From Pleurostoma richardsiae (taxonomy: Eukaryota; Ascomycota; Sordariomycetes; Calosphaeriales; Pleurostomataceae), in assembly GCA_030052745.1 (NCBI GenBank), contig JANBVO010000046.1, positions 186,001 to 250,000 on the forward strand: a stretch of DNA of 64,000 nt, read 5' to 3'. The notes under the pieces were generated by a model that saw only the letters and a list, made by a program, of their open reading frames with translations, did not search any database and was not told the DNA's origin. The position numbers and the translations under genes were made by a program. Positions 33,585-43,249 of the stretch are shown here, in pieces (position 1 is the first letter of the stretch; each line of letters begins with the position of its first letter).

Positions 33585-35107
33585 ACAGAAAGGGGGGGGG
33601 GGAGCTGAAGAGTCGTTGTCTTGGCAGGGTGACACGGAGAACAATGGCAGGGGTCAGACGATGTCTTGTGTAGATTCCTACCTCCATACGGCCCTCCCTG
33701 AGGCAGTAACAAGCCACACTTCCGCCGAGGGTCTAGGACTCTACGAGATAGCTCTTCATGGCAGCGTGTGATATTCCCGTGTTACACCCCGTCACTCGCG
33801 CTTTGTGCCGAAAAGAAGATGAATGAAGGAGGCGCTTCTGGGCTATTCTCATGCCCAAGAACGAAGGGGGAGGGTGGGCGGACCCCTTCCGCCGCCCGAC
33901 GCCCAGGCTGTCTTCCCGTGACGGTATCTGTGAGAATGTTGACGCCATTGCGGCTTCTCGCTGCTGTTCTTTGTCCGAACTTACCGACCGGATGGATCGA
34001 CTAACGGATACAGGGAAGTGGTGAGGAGCTGAAGTGCCGCAGTGACGAGGTGTTGTCAAGGTGTCGAGATGTGCCTGGAAAAGGGGAAAGTGACTTGGTC
34101 GGTACGTGAACTGAGGGACCCAAGTCCGCCAGAGTCGACAATAGGGAAGGGTGAGCCAATCAGCTAAGCCGAAATGGGTGCTGAATAGAGACCCACTCTT
34201 GACGACAATCGTAGAAAGGCCCCACTCTGCGGGGGCTATGAAACGTTATTGACCTTCCACAATAGAAGCACAATAGGAAGAAGCCATCGAGGACAATAGG
34301 ACGAAAACCCTGCCTCACACGGTTTTTTGCTCCATGTACTCCGTGAAAACCTTGTTGAATGGCACACGCGGGGTCGCCTGGGTGTACTTTTATCGCGACT
34401 GTGCCTTCCCTGTCTCGCAGATCCCTCTATTTCTAGGGCTTTGGTTGGTCAGGACGTCTGTCCCGCAGGCAAACAGAGTGTCGGTGCCGACTCTATTCAG
34501 GCCATTCACACCCGCCATTCAGGTTTGGATTCATCTTGTGCCACAATAGCCCAGTATCCAGAAAGTAACGCCGTGCATGAATCAGGAGGACCCCAAGGTG
34601 CCGGTTCCCGCGATGGCTGTCTGCATACTCTACAGGAAAAAGTCTGATTCATGACCTACCCTCAATAGCAAAGGGAGGAAAGGCTACCACTATCCCAGGG
34701 TATTACCCATTCATTACCCTATTTACACGTAGAGACACACTCTCTCGTTTGTCGTGATAATAAGCCCTCCTCTCTCCCCCTCTCCCACCCTTCTCTTCCC
34801 TCCAATTTCTTCTTCTTCTTCTTCTCTATTTGGACTTCTTCGCAGAAATATCCATCGACATCTTACTCGTTCTTGTCGATATCGCCTGCACAGAAATCCG
34901 GGATTCGACGAGCTAGGCAACAATATTAGTGCTCCTCCCGTAGCTGATACACCAGCAAGACTTTCACCATCAACATCCCATCGAGCATCTTTCTCAGTCC
35001 TGCTCGTCTTTCAGCATTCAGAGCCCGTGACCTGCTCCCTCTAGGCAGCCGGTGCCATCCTCGGTCCAAGTCTCTGTCTAGGGTAACCAGCACTATATAC
35101 CACCAAC
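33585..35107. other. Intergenic region, no gene supported
   Basis: 1.5 kb. A G-run lies directly after the NTF2-like stop codon. CT- and TTC-rich leader-like sequence at 34750-34830 precedes the next gene. No RNA gene or element seen. Confidence 0.45.
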
Positions 35108-35707
35108 ATGGCTGAACAACCTCGCCAGCCGGGCATTCCAGCACAGGCACTTAAAGAGTCCTCACGCGCCCCGCCGACTCCGCCTCCAGCCTACGCTCCA
35201 CCCCCACGACGCTTGCAAAACAGTCTGATTTCTCTCTTCAATCAACATCCCAATCTTGACATCCTGGACCAGCGTGGTGTGCAGCCCTCGCTCTTCCAGG
35301 AGGATAACGGAGAGGATGAGGAGGATGACACACAAGATATCTCCCCAATCGCGATCCGCATCTCCACCGCTGTCCGTATCTCGTCCAACAACAACCACGT
35401 CTCCCTGACAGCTACCCCAGCAGACAAGGCCAGCGCTATTGCTGACGCCGTTGTGACTGCGATCAAGCAGGCGAGCTCGGCCAACTGTGGAATCCCGATG
35501 ATCGACGAAGACGGACGCCCCAGGCCAATCCGAATTGAAGTTGACGCAGGTATAGACATCAACGGCACAGGGAACGTTGTGGGCAGCGAGGCGGTAGTCC
35601 ACGAGATTGTCCGCGCGAGACTTGAAGCACGAAAGCGCACCTATGACCAAGCAGTTGGCGATGCTGCCGAACAAGCTTCGAGGGCTAAGAGGGCTCGTAG
35701 TGTCTGA
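35108..35707 (+). CDS. Conserved-looking fungal protein of unknown function, 199 residues
   Basis: A single exon with an ATG in good context (ACC AAC ATG G). The protein has a Pro-rich start, an amphipathic stretch SLISLFNQHPNLDILDQRG, an acidic spacer, and a compact alpha/beta-like core from about residue 75 (ISPIAIRISTAVRISSNNNH to IRIEVDAGIDINGTGNVVGS). The tail is basic and ends SRAKRARSV, a likely nuclear signal. Codon bias and the long C/T-rich leader support a real, expressed gene. I do not recognise a family, and no catalytic motif is visible. Confidence 0.8.
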   Translation: MAEQPRQPGIPAQALKESSRAPPTPPPAYAPPPRRLQNSLISLFNQHPNLDILDQRGVQPSLFQEDNGEDEEDDTQDISPIAIRISTAVRISSNNNHVSLTATPADKASAIADAVVTAIKQASSANCGIPMIDEDGRPRPIRIEVDAGIDINGTGNVVGSEAVVHEIVRARLEARKRTYDQAVGDAAEQASRAKRARSV

Positions 35708-36709
35708 AGGCCAACCAACCTCGCTTGGTACATGATCATGACACCTTAATGACAGGCCTATGAGCGTTCATCTTTGCTGGTGGGATTCGGAGAAAGGTTC
35801 ATCTCAAATATTGCATTACTCTATTCGGCGCAAAGGTTGAGTTGGGAGACCACAAAGTAGGCCGAGTGGAAGACATGCTCGCTGGTTCATTTTTGCTTTC
35901 GTTTGGCTATGGGCATATGAGTTTGTCTGGAGAAAACAGCGGCTTAATAGGGAGGGATGCCTGCTGAACATCCCAGCGATTATCTGCTTTATTTAGTGGC
36001 GCGTTGGACCGGCGAAGCTGGTGAAAAGGAAAGGAAATTAGACAACCGTTCTTTCACCCTGGTCCCCGAGGTTGACTTGTTTCCCTCATGCTCGTGGCTC
36101 ATTGGGATAGGAGATGAGCTACCACGTCGATGCTCCCACAAGCTGTGATCCAGTGTCCGCCTATGCAAAATTGAATGTATATCCCGAAGTCTGAATGCAA
36201 TCAGCGCTCTGACCGGCACAGAACTGCACATACCCCCTAAATCGAGCTGCTGCTACTGCCGACTTCGCGTTACTTACAGATGAATAGAAGAGAGAGGACG
36301 ATAGGCCCCAGTAGTTACCTCAGTTCAATTGCAAGAGGCGAGACACATATCTTGACAGACTCTATATTTCTTCTAGAAGTTGAGCCGAGAAGTTTGTGTC
36401 TTGCATTGCGGATCGCACGGAGCTGGCGCCGGACTGTTCGTTGCGGGACCGCCGATATAGAAGCCCCACGGCCCGCCGGCAGCCAATAGCACACTCCGCC
36501 ACCAAACTGATCTCAACACCAGGTCTTGGTGAACATCAACATCACACTGACTATCAAGTCGAATCGAGGCGTGGAGCTGGGCCCCTTTGGGTAGATTAGC
36601 GAACTATTGGAGCGACGTCACGGATCTGCGACACGTCCGGGGGTCAGCTGTGTGGATTCCCTTCGTCTCAGTCACGATTCTCTCCCGAACCCCCTAAACA
36701 TCTCACAAA
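35708..36709. other. Intergenic region, no gene supported
   Basis: 1.0 kb between two plus-strand genes; only short frames. The last 50 bp have leader character (TCTCGATTCTCTCCC-like). Confidence 0.45.
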
Positions 36710-38116
36710 ATGGCGTCTCTCACGATCCGCAACCTGACTGTCACGCCGCTAGAGCTCAAGCTCATTGAGCGCTTCGAGGGCACGCCCGCCCCTAAGCCGG
36801 GTGGGCTGGCGAGAATCAACAGCACAATCACTGGCCTGTTTAACAGCACCAGCACGCCAACCGGCGGCGTCGTCCTCCGCGATGATCAGCCGGTCCTCCA
36901 CCAGCAGGACGTGAGCGGCATAGTCGCCGGGCCTTTTGAGACCCGGCCGACGGATATCCGGGCCGCGGACCCGGGACGCGAGGTCATCCGACTGACCTTC
37001 GAGACTCCCGGCACCGACCATCGGTACGCCGTCGAAGTGCCGGGGCCCTCGCCGCGCAGCCTCGTGATGAAGCGGCTGGGCGGCGCACCGCACGAGCTGA
37101 CGGCCGTGTACATCCCAACGGGCGCGCACTTGGCGGTCTACAGCTCGGCGAACCTCGCGCGGTGGATGGAGTCGCTGCATGACGACTACCCGCTGTCGGC
37201 GCTGTCCATCCCCGGCACACACAACAGCCCGACCTGCCACGTCGCGCTGCCCTCGGTGAGGTGCCAGGCGGTCGGCGTGCGCGAGCAGCTGGACAACGGG
37301 GTGCGATTCCTCGACATCCGCGTCTCCGTCAGCCCGGACGGCGACGACCTGCCACTCGTCCACAGCGCCTTTCCCATCTCTCTGACGGGCAACAGGTACT
37401 TCCACGACATGCTGAAGGACCTGTACGCCTTCCTCGACGCGAACCCCTCCGAAGTGCTGCTCATGAGCGTCAAGCGTGAGGGCACCGGCCGCGGCACAGA
37501 CCAGCAGCTGGGCAAGTACTTGCAGCGGCGCTACTGCGCTGGGGACGCAGCGCGGCGGTGGTTCACGGAGCCGCACATCCCGACGCTGGGCGAGGCGCGC
37601 GGCAAGATCGTCCTGATCAAGCGGTACATCGCGGACGCCAGCCAGAGCGGCTGGGGCATCGACGCCGCGGAGTGGCCAGACAACTGCGCCGACGGGACGG
37701 TCGGCGGCGGGCTGATCCGCGTGCAGGATTTCTACGAGGTCGACCAGGCCACCAACATCGAGAAGAAGGTCGAGCTGGCGCGCGCCCAGCTGGAGCGCGC
37801 CGGCCAGCAGCTTTTCGTCACCCCTGGCGTGAACGGTCCTTCCTCGGGGCATCTACCCTTCTTCGTCAACTTCTTGAGCGCGAGCAACTTCTTCAATGCC
37901 AGTTGCTGGCCCGAAAAGATCGCCGCTAAGGTGAATCCCGCGGTCATTGAGTACCTGTGCATGAGGCATGCAGAGCATGGCAAGGGTCCTGCGCAGCTCA
38001 CCGTTGGAGACGCTGGGACGGGCATCGTAGTGACGGACTGGGTGGGACACAATGGTGACTGGGACTTGATTCGGTGCATTGTTGGGTGGAATGCTAGACT
38101 ACAACTCAAGCGCTAG
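36710..38116 (+). CDS. Single-domain phosphatidylinositol-specific phospholipase C (bacterial type)
   Basis: Intronless, 468 residues. Residues 1-150 form a beta-rich N-terminal domain. The PI-PLC X domain follows from about 155, with ALSIPGTHNSPTCHVALPSV (catalytic His171), FLDIRVSVSPDGDDLPLVHS (second catalytic His218), ANPSEVLLMSVKREGTGRGT and GKIVLIKRY. The general-acid and base histidines of this fold are both present. No PH, EF-hand, Y or C2 domain is seen, so it is the small calcium-independent type that cleaves PI to inositol phosphate and diacylglycerol. No signal peptide is visible, which suggests an intracellular enzyme. The C-terminal part (GTGIVVTDWVGHNGDWDLIR) is typical of the fungal members. 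Confidence 0.92.
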   Translation: MASLTIRNLTVTPLELKLIERFEGTPAPKPGGLARINSTITGLFNSTSTPTGGVVLRDDQPVLHQQDVSGIVAGPFETRPTDIRAADPGREVIRLTFETPGTDHRYAVEVPGPSPRSLVMKRLGGAPHELTAVYIPTGAHLAVYSSANLARWMESLHDDYPLSALSIPGTHNSPTCHVALPSVRCQAVGVREQLDNGVRFLDIRVSVSPDGDDLPLVHSAFPISLTGNRYFHDMLKDLYAFLDANPSEVLLMSVKREGTGRGTDQQLGKYLQRRYCAGDAARRWFTEPHIPTLGEARGKIVLIKRYIADASQSGWGIDAAEWPDNCADGTVGGGLIRVQDFYEVDQATNIEKKVELARAQLERAGQQLFVTPGVNGPSSGHLPFFVNFLSASNFFNASCWPEKIAAKVNPAVIEYLCMRHAEHGKGPAQLTVGDAGTGIVVTDWVGHNGDWDLIRCIVGWNARLQLKR

Positions 38117-38512
38117 AGGCGTAAGGGAAGCGAGCGCTGCAAAGCATTTACGAGTCCATATAGGCATAAACAGGAAGCATAGGCAGCGATACTTGAATAT
38201 TCGAAATTGATCCATTCTCTAGTCTATCAGACAAGCTCAAAAAATAAAAAAACAGATCGGGCCTTATCAGAACTTGTATAGGTTAGCTTTGACTTCCGGA
38301 CGGGGAATAGGCATTCTCAAAATCATGACTCCTTCTCAGTTCTCCAAGGTGAATAGAACTTGCGTCGTCATGATGAACTCAGGATAGAACAGCACTAAAT
38401 GGAAATCATCCGGAAGGGAGTTGACGAATGCGTAGCAGGTATAAGAGGAATAACTCACAAGTACGGATTTCTCAGGTTGGAGTCTCGCAAAATCGTATTC
38501 ATTACCTAGTCC
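38117..38512. other. 3' region of the PI-PLC gene
   Basis: About 400 bp of AT-richer sequence with A-runs near 38240-38255. No gene. Confidence 0.4.
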
Positions 38513-39356
38513 TCAACGAGGATTAGTACAGGATACCCATGTCGTAGACATCTCGAAAATCAATGACAGAGACAGCTTCAGGCTATCAACTGGTTAGTTT
38601 CCCTTTTGGTGAACAAGGGGAGCCGGAGACATACCTCATTAAATCAGATTTGTGTATAATGTGTTCATCTCTGACCATAGGCCAGATCAAACAGTGTGAA
38701 TAACGTTCATCATAATGCTGAGAGAAAGAACTGTAACAGAAAATGCATTCAATGTACCTGCCACGACGGGTTAGTCAACAAGATCATGGACATGGCCATC
38801 GATCAACGTGATATCTCCGGAAGGCACAATCAGGTGACGAATTCTCAACAAGATGGCCAAGCTGGACATCTCCCACAAGGTGTACAGCCTCGCTTCAACG
38901 GGAGAACCGGCAAGGCATTCGTTCTGTCCGCCCGTTCGTTCAAACTTTCGTCATGGTACCCCAGGAAACAATGAAGGACAAGCTGGTATATTACCTGTTC
39001 GCAGAGAATATTAGCGCACTGTGAGCCAACTTAGGTTGATACAGCGATAAATGTATATTCGGTGTCCAATCAGACAAGGCTGAAACTTTTTGTAACATTG
39101 AGTCCACATATGATCTTCGGTTCGAGGAATCCCTGAATGTGTATTTTCCATCATAGGAGAAAGGATGCGCGACAACAGAATGGAATCCAACAAACCTTTT
39201 AAGAAGCAATTGCAAACGGTGACGCGGCTGATGCTGTGGAGAAGGTGGACTACCTTTGATCATTGTCAGCTCAGGACCTCCGAGACACAAGGCACGTAGC
39301 AGCAGAAGCAGAGAGCTCTTGCTCAGGGTAATTCTAGAGTTATTTGAAGTCCCCAT
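38513..39356 (-). other. Possible multi-exon gene or eroded gene (163-codon model)
   Basis: A phase-consistent model can be read on minus: exons 39356-39196, 39132-38995, 38757-38635 and 38582-38513, each intron with GT..AG ends (63, 237 and 52 nt). It starts MGTSNNSRITLSKSS, passes through SALSDWTPNIHLSLYQPKLA, and ends in a short hydrophobic tail before a TGA. No domain is recognised and codon bias is weaker than in the neighbours. It may be an orphan gene, an eroded gene, or a chance model. Base composition here is clearly more AT-rich than in the flanking genes. Confidence 0.2.
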
Positions 39357-39885
39357 GGTGCTAGTAAGAATTGGATTGTTCGGTATGTATTCGTCATAGC
39401 AAGTAGAATAGGCGGAGATGAAGTGCAAGGGGCTTTTCTTACCTCTACCTCAGCAGCGCGAGCTGTGCTGACACTATGGTGCGTTGAAGATCTGTGAAGG
39501 AGGAAAGAAGATGGACGTTTGAGCTCGCGAAGAAAAGTTGGGGTTCAAAAAAATCTGTGGGCAGTTCCTCCGCGACAACGACCCGCAAGATGACTTACAT
39601 AAGCGTGAGCTCAGCCACAGGAGAGACGCGAGTTACCGGAAATGCATATGGCTGTGTGTACGGCTGTTCCGGACTCGAATGCGGGGAACATCTGGTGTGG
39701 CGAATCTCAGTTGCCTTACAGTTGGAGAGATCTCTGGGACAGCGAAAGCTAGGGACGCCCCGATATAACCCGGGACTGGGCATCGCCCCCCCGTCCTCCC
39801 TTTCTCTTTCCTCTTTCTTCTTGCATTTTCATTCTCAACCCTTGAGGCTGAGGCCCACGCGAGACGGTATACGCAAGTTCTCACC
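39357..39885. other. Upstream region of the 39886 gene
   Basis: 530 bp with C/T-rich leader sequence just before the ATG (about 39787-39840). Frames that run into the gene lack an ATG and are not supported as coding. Confidence 0.4.
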
Positions 39886-41220
39886 ATGGCTTCCATCGGA
39901 GGCATGCTGGCTCCAGCAGCCATGCGTGCCCTCCGCAAAGCTGTGGGGAGTACCGCCAAAATGACCAAGATATTGCGGACGAAACTCGCCGATGCCACAC
40001 GATCCGCCAACCCTGAACTGCAGCCTGCCGTTGTTCGGGCAGCTCACAGCTCCGGCCGCCAGCCCATCCATCCAGCCGCACTGCTCCGGCAGTCGAAACG
40101 TGGCTTTGCGACTTACACGCGCCTGGACGCCGCCGTCCGGCGCTACCTCAGTACTGCCGGGCCTACCGGCCCCCGCGCTGGTGCACGATTCGACCGGTCC
40201 AAGTTCCCCGTGTCTAGCGTGTCTCGAGCCGTGTCCCAACTCCCTGGCCGAGCCCCGTTCGCGAGCACACTGCGCCCGAACCTCACTGGTGGAGCCCTCC
40301 CACGCACGGCAGGCGGCTACGCGATGCCCGGGTCTGGTCGCGTCGGCGGCCAGCGGTACTTCAGCCACACCCCGGCGGCGCCCGCTCAGGTCGTGCAGAA
40401 TGTGTCACAGGCGATGCGCGCATTCTGGCTGTCTGGCCAGCGAGCCCACTTCGACGGCTGCGGAGCCAACGGCGAGAAGCGTTATCGAGCCGTCAGTGTG
40501 CTCCAGGACGAGACAGCCCGCAAGCTGGCCAATGTGTCGCGACTGGCACCCGGTGCTTTCATCGACTTCCAGATCAGCCCAACCGTCACAGCTCTGAGCC
40601 CACTCGCGGCGACCCTTCCGATCGCTTCGGCGGGTTACTGTGCCAAGAGTGAGGTCAACGCCGCGACCCTGAATGCCGAAGGCTTCTTGGATGTGCTCTC
40701 TGTCGATTTCGCGCGGGCGCTCAAGGACTTGGCTGCTGTGATGAACGACCTGAAGAGGTTGTCGACGCTGGGCGACCTGCCCATACAGCTCGTGAAAAAC
40801 AACGTCATCCGCGTGCGATTTCCCGGCGTGGACGCCGATACGGTCGAGCGGCTGTGTGACGATGCCGGTGTCATGCGAGGTGTTGTCGGCGAAGACGGCG
40901 ACTTCGACGCCAGCGTCGGCGCCCCCATGACCCTACGCTTCCCATACGCACCCGACGCTCAGGCCGAGCGGACCATCACGTCGCCGGGTGGCTCGATGCG
41001 ATCACACCAGTCCGAGCTGTCGTCTGAGGAGGATGCCTTCTTCGACGACTTCGTCGACGAGAATCCTTGGCTGTCCTTACCGTCCCCGGAGGCTGAGGAA
41101 GAAGGGTATGAAAGCATGTCGCCCCCGGTCCTCAGCTCCGGAGATCATTGTTCCGAGGATTTCGAGGGTCTCGAGGGCATATACCGATTCTTGGAGGAGT
41201 GTGACCGGGCGAAACGGTAA
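39886..41220 (+). CDS. Probable mitochondrial protein of unknown function, 444 residues
   Basis: A single exon starting MASIGGMLAPAAMRALRKAV. The first 120 residues are rich in Arg, Ala and Ser and nearly free of acidic residues, a strong mitochondrial-presequence composition, with FATYTRLDAAVRRYLSTAG and RYFSHTPAAPAQVV as possible processing areas. The folded-looking part spans about 170-345 (MRAFWLSGQRAHFDG, LAPGAFIDFQISPTVTAL, VKNNVIRVRFPGVDADTVER). The tail is acidic, with ENPWLSLPSPEAEEEGYESM. From memory, fungal relatives are often labelled casein kinase II beta 2 subunit, but the CK2-beta zinc finger is absent and I do not accept that name. No enzyme motif is seen. Confidence 0.85.
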   Translation: MASIGGMLAPAAMRALRKAVGSTAKMTKILRTKLADATRSANPELQPAVVRAAHSSGRQPIHPAALLRQSKRGFATYTRLDAAVRRYLSTAGPTGPRAGARFDRSKFPVSSVSRAVSQLPGRAPFASTLRPNLTGGALPRTAGGYAMPGSGRVGGQRYFSHTPAAPAQVVQNVSQAMRAFWLSGQRAHFDGCGANGEKRYRAVSVLQDETARKLANVSRLAPGAFIDFQISPTVTALSPLAATLPIASAGYCAKSEVNAATLNAEGFLDVLSVDFARALKDLAAVMNDLKRLSTLGDLPIQLVKNNVIRVRFPGVDADTVERLCDDAGVMRGVVGEDGDFDASVGAPMTLRFPYAPDAQAERTITSPGGSMRSHQSELSSEEDAFFDDFVDENPWLSLPSPEAEEEGYESMSPPVLSSGDHCSEDFEGLEGIYRFLEECDRAKR

Positions 41221-41319
41221 TTTTGATTATGGGGAGTGTAGCAATTATGGATGGGCACCTGTGGCTGCCTCGGTATTCGGACAGATTTCGTCGTGATGTA
41301 GGCGGGAAGGGATACCACA

Positions 41320-41354
<35 letters not shown>

Positions 41355-41560
41355 CTCAAAGTATATCAGATGAGCATGCTGGCCTGGCCCCGTTGAGTGG
41401 CTACAACAGTATTAGGGAACTTATCTGCGATTTCTTATGTCGCTGAGTTTATGCTAGCCTCGATGAATCGCCGTACTCTTGCTCGATCAAAGAGTGGAAC
41501 TATGAGGTGCCCATTGTACATATAAAGTCCAACAGGGCGCTCGATATAACTCGACGAATA
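41221..41560. other. Convergent 3' region containing a poly-T tract
   Basis: 340 bp between two convergent genes, dominated by the T32 tract listed next; no gene. Confidence 0.5.
41323..41354. repeat. Poly-T tract of 32 bases
   Basis: An uninterrupted run of T about 100 bp after the stop codon of the 39886 gene. It lies between two convergent genes. It could be a mononucleotide expansion, or the tail of a reverse-transcribed insertion on minus, although no flanking target duplication is obvious. Confidence 0.9.
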
Positions 41561-43249
41561 CTAGAGCCCCAACCTCTCCTTCCACGCTCGTCTCTCGGCA
41601 GCTAGGATCTTTCGATCCTCTGCCAGAGCCTCTTCCAGCGTCGGACGGGCGTTGCCACTCGGCCTACCAGTCGACAGTTGCTGCACGGCAGGCGAAGCAG
41701 TGAGATGAGCGACTTTCGGAAATACGCCAACCATACTTACGAGCCCGTCTGATCCGGGAATGAGAGGCCCTCGAGTGCAGCCTCTGTCCCCGACAGACCG
41801 TCTCAGGGCATCCAGCTCCGCCGCCACTTCTTCCTGGTTCTGTCTATCAGCCGCCACCGCCTCTTCTTCTTTGACCACCTTTCCGAGCTTAGGCTTCTTT
41901 TTGTAAGCCAACGGAGAGGATTGGTCGTTCAAGTTGGGCCCATCCACATCTCCAACGACGTAGAAGATAGGCTGTTTGCGTTTCTTTGGCGACTTCTTAC
42001 TATAGGGCGGGCCATCGAAGGGGTTGACGCCTGTTGCAAAGACAGTCAGATGAGGAAGACTATCTAGCTCGCGCCAGAGGGATGGCCGACCAGGAAGAGA
42101 CGGTAACTGCTCTACAGGCATGTCTCCGCTATCCTCGACCTCTTCATCCGGGTCCGTCCGCGGCCTCCCGGCGCCACGGGTCGATATCTCGTTTTCAACA
42201 GGAAGCCCACCACTCATGGAGTAGTCACGCCCAGGATTAGAGTCATTGTGAGCGGACTGCCTATCGTAGACTGCGTCATTGTTATCAGGGTCATCTTTGG
42301 TCGCTGCTGCGTTTTCTTTGTAGTATAGCATATTAACCCTGCTGTCGGATTCGTCGGGCGGCAGTAGTGAATTCAAATGGTCGCTGCCAGCCATCATGTT
42401 GCCTGGGGTTATATTGAAGTCTGGACATGTGGTAGGAGGGCATGTTCTCGCATGAGCTGTGCTTTGAACCACCTGAGGTGCCAGTTGCCGAGAGTCTTCT
42501 GCATTGCAATCGCCCGACGCCTTTCGCACCTTCTCGGTCTGCTTGCGACGCTCCTTCCCTCGACCGCCCTGGCCGAGACTTCCCTTGCCGCTGGCGCCTT
42601 CTGCATATTCCTGCGATGAGTGGGACAAAACCTCGTCCGAAACTCGTTCGTCGAGCTCTCCTCCACTCACTGGGCTGGACGACGGAGATGTTGTCGGTCC
42701 TTTATCGAGTCTTTGGAGGAAGGGCTGCTTGGGGTTCTCGATACGCTTAATCTGTTGTGACAGCAGCGAAGAAGTGGCGTCCCGTATCCCGAAGCTCGGA
42801 CTCTCAGGCCCATCTTCATCGTGTAGACCAGACCGATCTAGGTCATCCGAATCAGCCGTACCTGAGCCGTTCTGCTCGGTCTCATCTTCGAGTAACTTAT
42901 TCTCGCAATCGATTAGTTGGGGTCCGAGATTGCATTTGAACTTCCACAGTAATGTCCTTAGGAGGGCGAGATCGCTGGCGCCCTCGGTCGTAGGGTGCTT
43001 GTCGTGTAATCTCTGCTGCTCTCTTAGAGCTTTGGTCTTCTCTCGTAGATGCTTCTTTTCCGCTCCCGCGAGCTCGGAAGCGCGGCGAAGCAGGTTCTTT
43101 CTGACGAGATAATCCTCCTCTGTGACTTCATCCACCTGCCGAGCGCCCTGTCGGATCAACTCGGAGTCGACCTCTTCCCTCCTCCTCATCAGCTTCGCAG
43201 TCCGGCTGATGAATTTGCGGCGGGTGCTTTTGCTCAGACTCCTAGCCAT
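41561..43249 (-). CDS. Unknown, likely nuclear protein with N-terminal basic coiled-coil
   Basis: A single exon of 562 residues from the first in-frame ATG, MARSLSKSTRRKFISRTAKL; the frame is open upstream only to non-ATG codons. Residues 1-95 are strongly basic and helical with heptad-like spacing (DYLVRKNLLRRASELAGAEK, REKTKALREQQRLHDK). The middle is a long Ser/Asp/Glu/Asn-rich disordered stretch. Near residues 420-480 are KKSPKKRKQPIFYVVGDVDG and KKKPKLGKVVKEEEA, two good nuclear-localisation clusters. The C-terminus has a helix, LEEALAEDRKILAAERRAWK. No DNA-binding or enzymatic domain is recognised. A chromatin or RNA-related role would be a guess. Confidence 0.82.
   Translation of the reverse strand: MARSLSKSTRRKFISRTAKLMRRREEVDSELIRQGARQVDEVTEEDYLVRKNLLRRASELAGAEKKHLREKTKALREQQRLHDKHPTTEGASDLALLRTLLWKFKCNLGPQLIDCENKLLEDETEQNGSGTADSDDLDRSGLHDEDGPESPSFGIRDATSSLLSQQIKRIENPKQPFLQRLDKGPTTSPSSSPVSGGELDERVSDEVLSHSSQEYAEGASGKGSLGQGGRGKERRKQTEKVRKASGDCNAEDSRQLAPQVVQSTAHARTCPPTTCPDFNITPGNMMAGSDHLNSLLPPDESDSRVNMLYYKENAAATKDDPDNNDAVYDRQSAHNDSNPGRDYSMSGGLPVENEISTRGAGRPRTDPDEEVEDSGDMPVEQLPSLPGRPSLWRELDSLPHLTVFATGVNPFDGPPYSKKSPKKRKQPIFYVVGDVDGPNLNDQSSPLAYKKKPKLGKVVKEEEAVAADRQNQEEVAAELDALRRSVGDRGCTRGPLIPGSDGLVSMVGVFPKVAHLTASPAVQQLSTGRPSGNARPTLEEALAEDRKILAAERRAWKERLGL

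Noticed and set aside
34750-34923. Short frames in TTC/CTC-rich sequence
   Set aside because: Pyrimidine-rich leader of the 35108 gene; translated peptides are simple Ser/Leu or Glu/Arg runs.
39110-39135. GGTTCGAGGAATCC resembling a tRNA T-arm
   Set aside because: No acceptor stem, anticodon arm or D-arm can be placed around it, so it is not a tRNA gene.
39494-39964. 156-codon frame overlapping the start of the 39886 gene
   Set aside because: Starts with a non-ATG codon and is out of frame with the conserved protein; it covers its C/T-rich leader.
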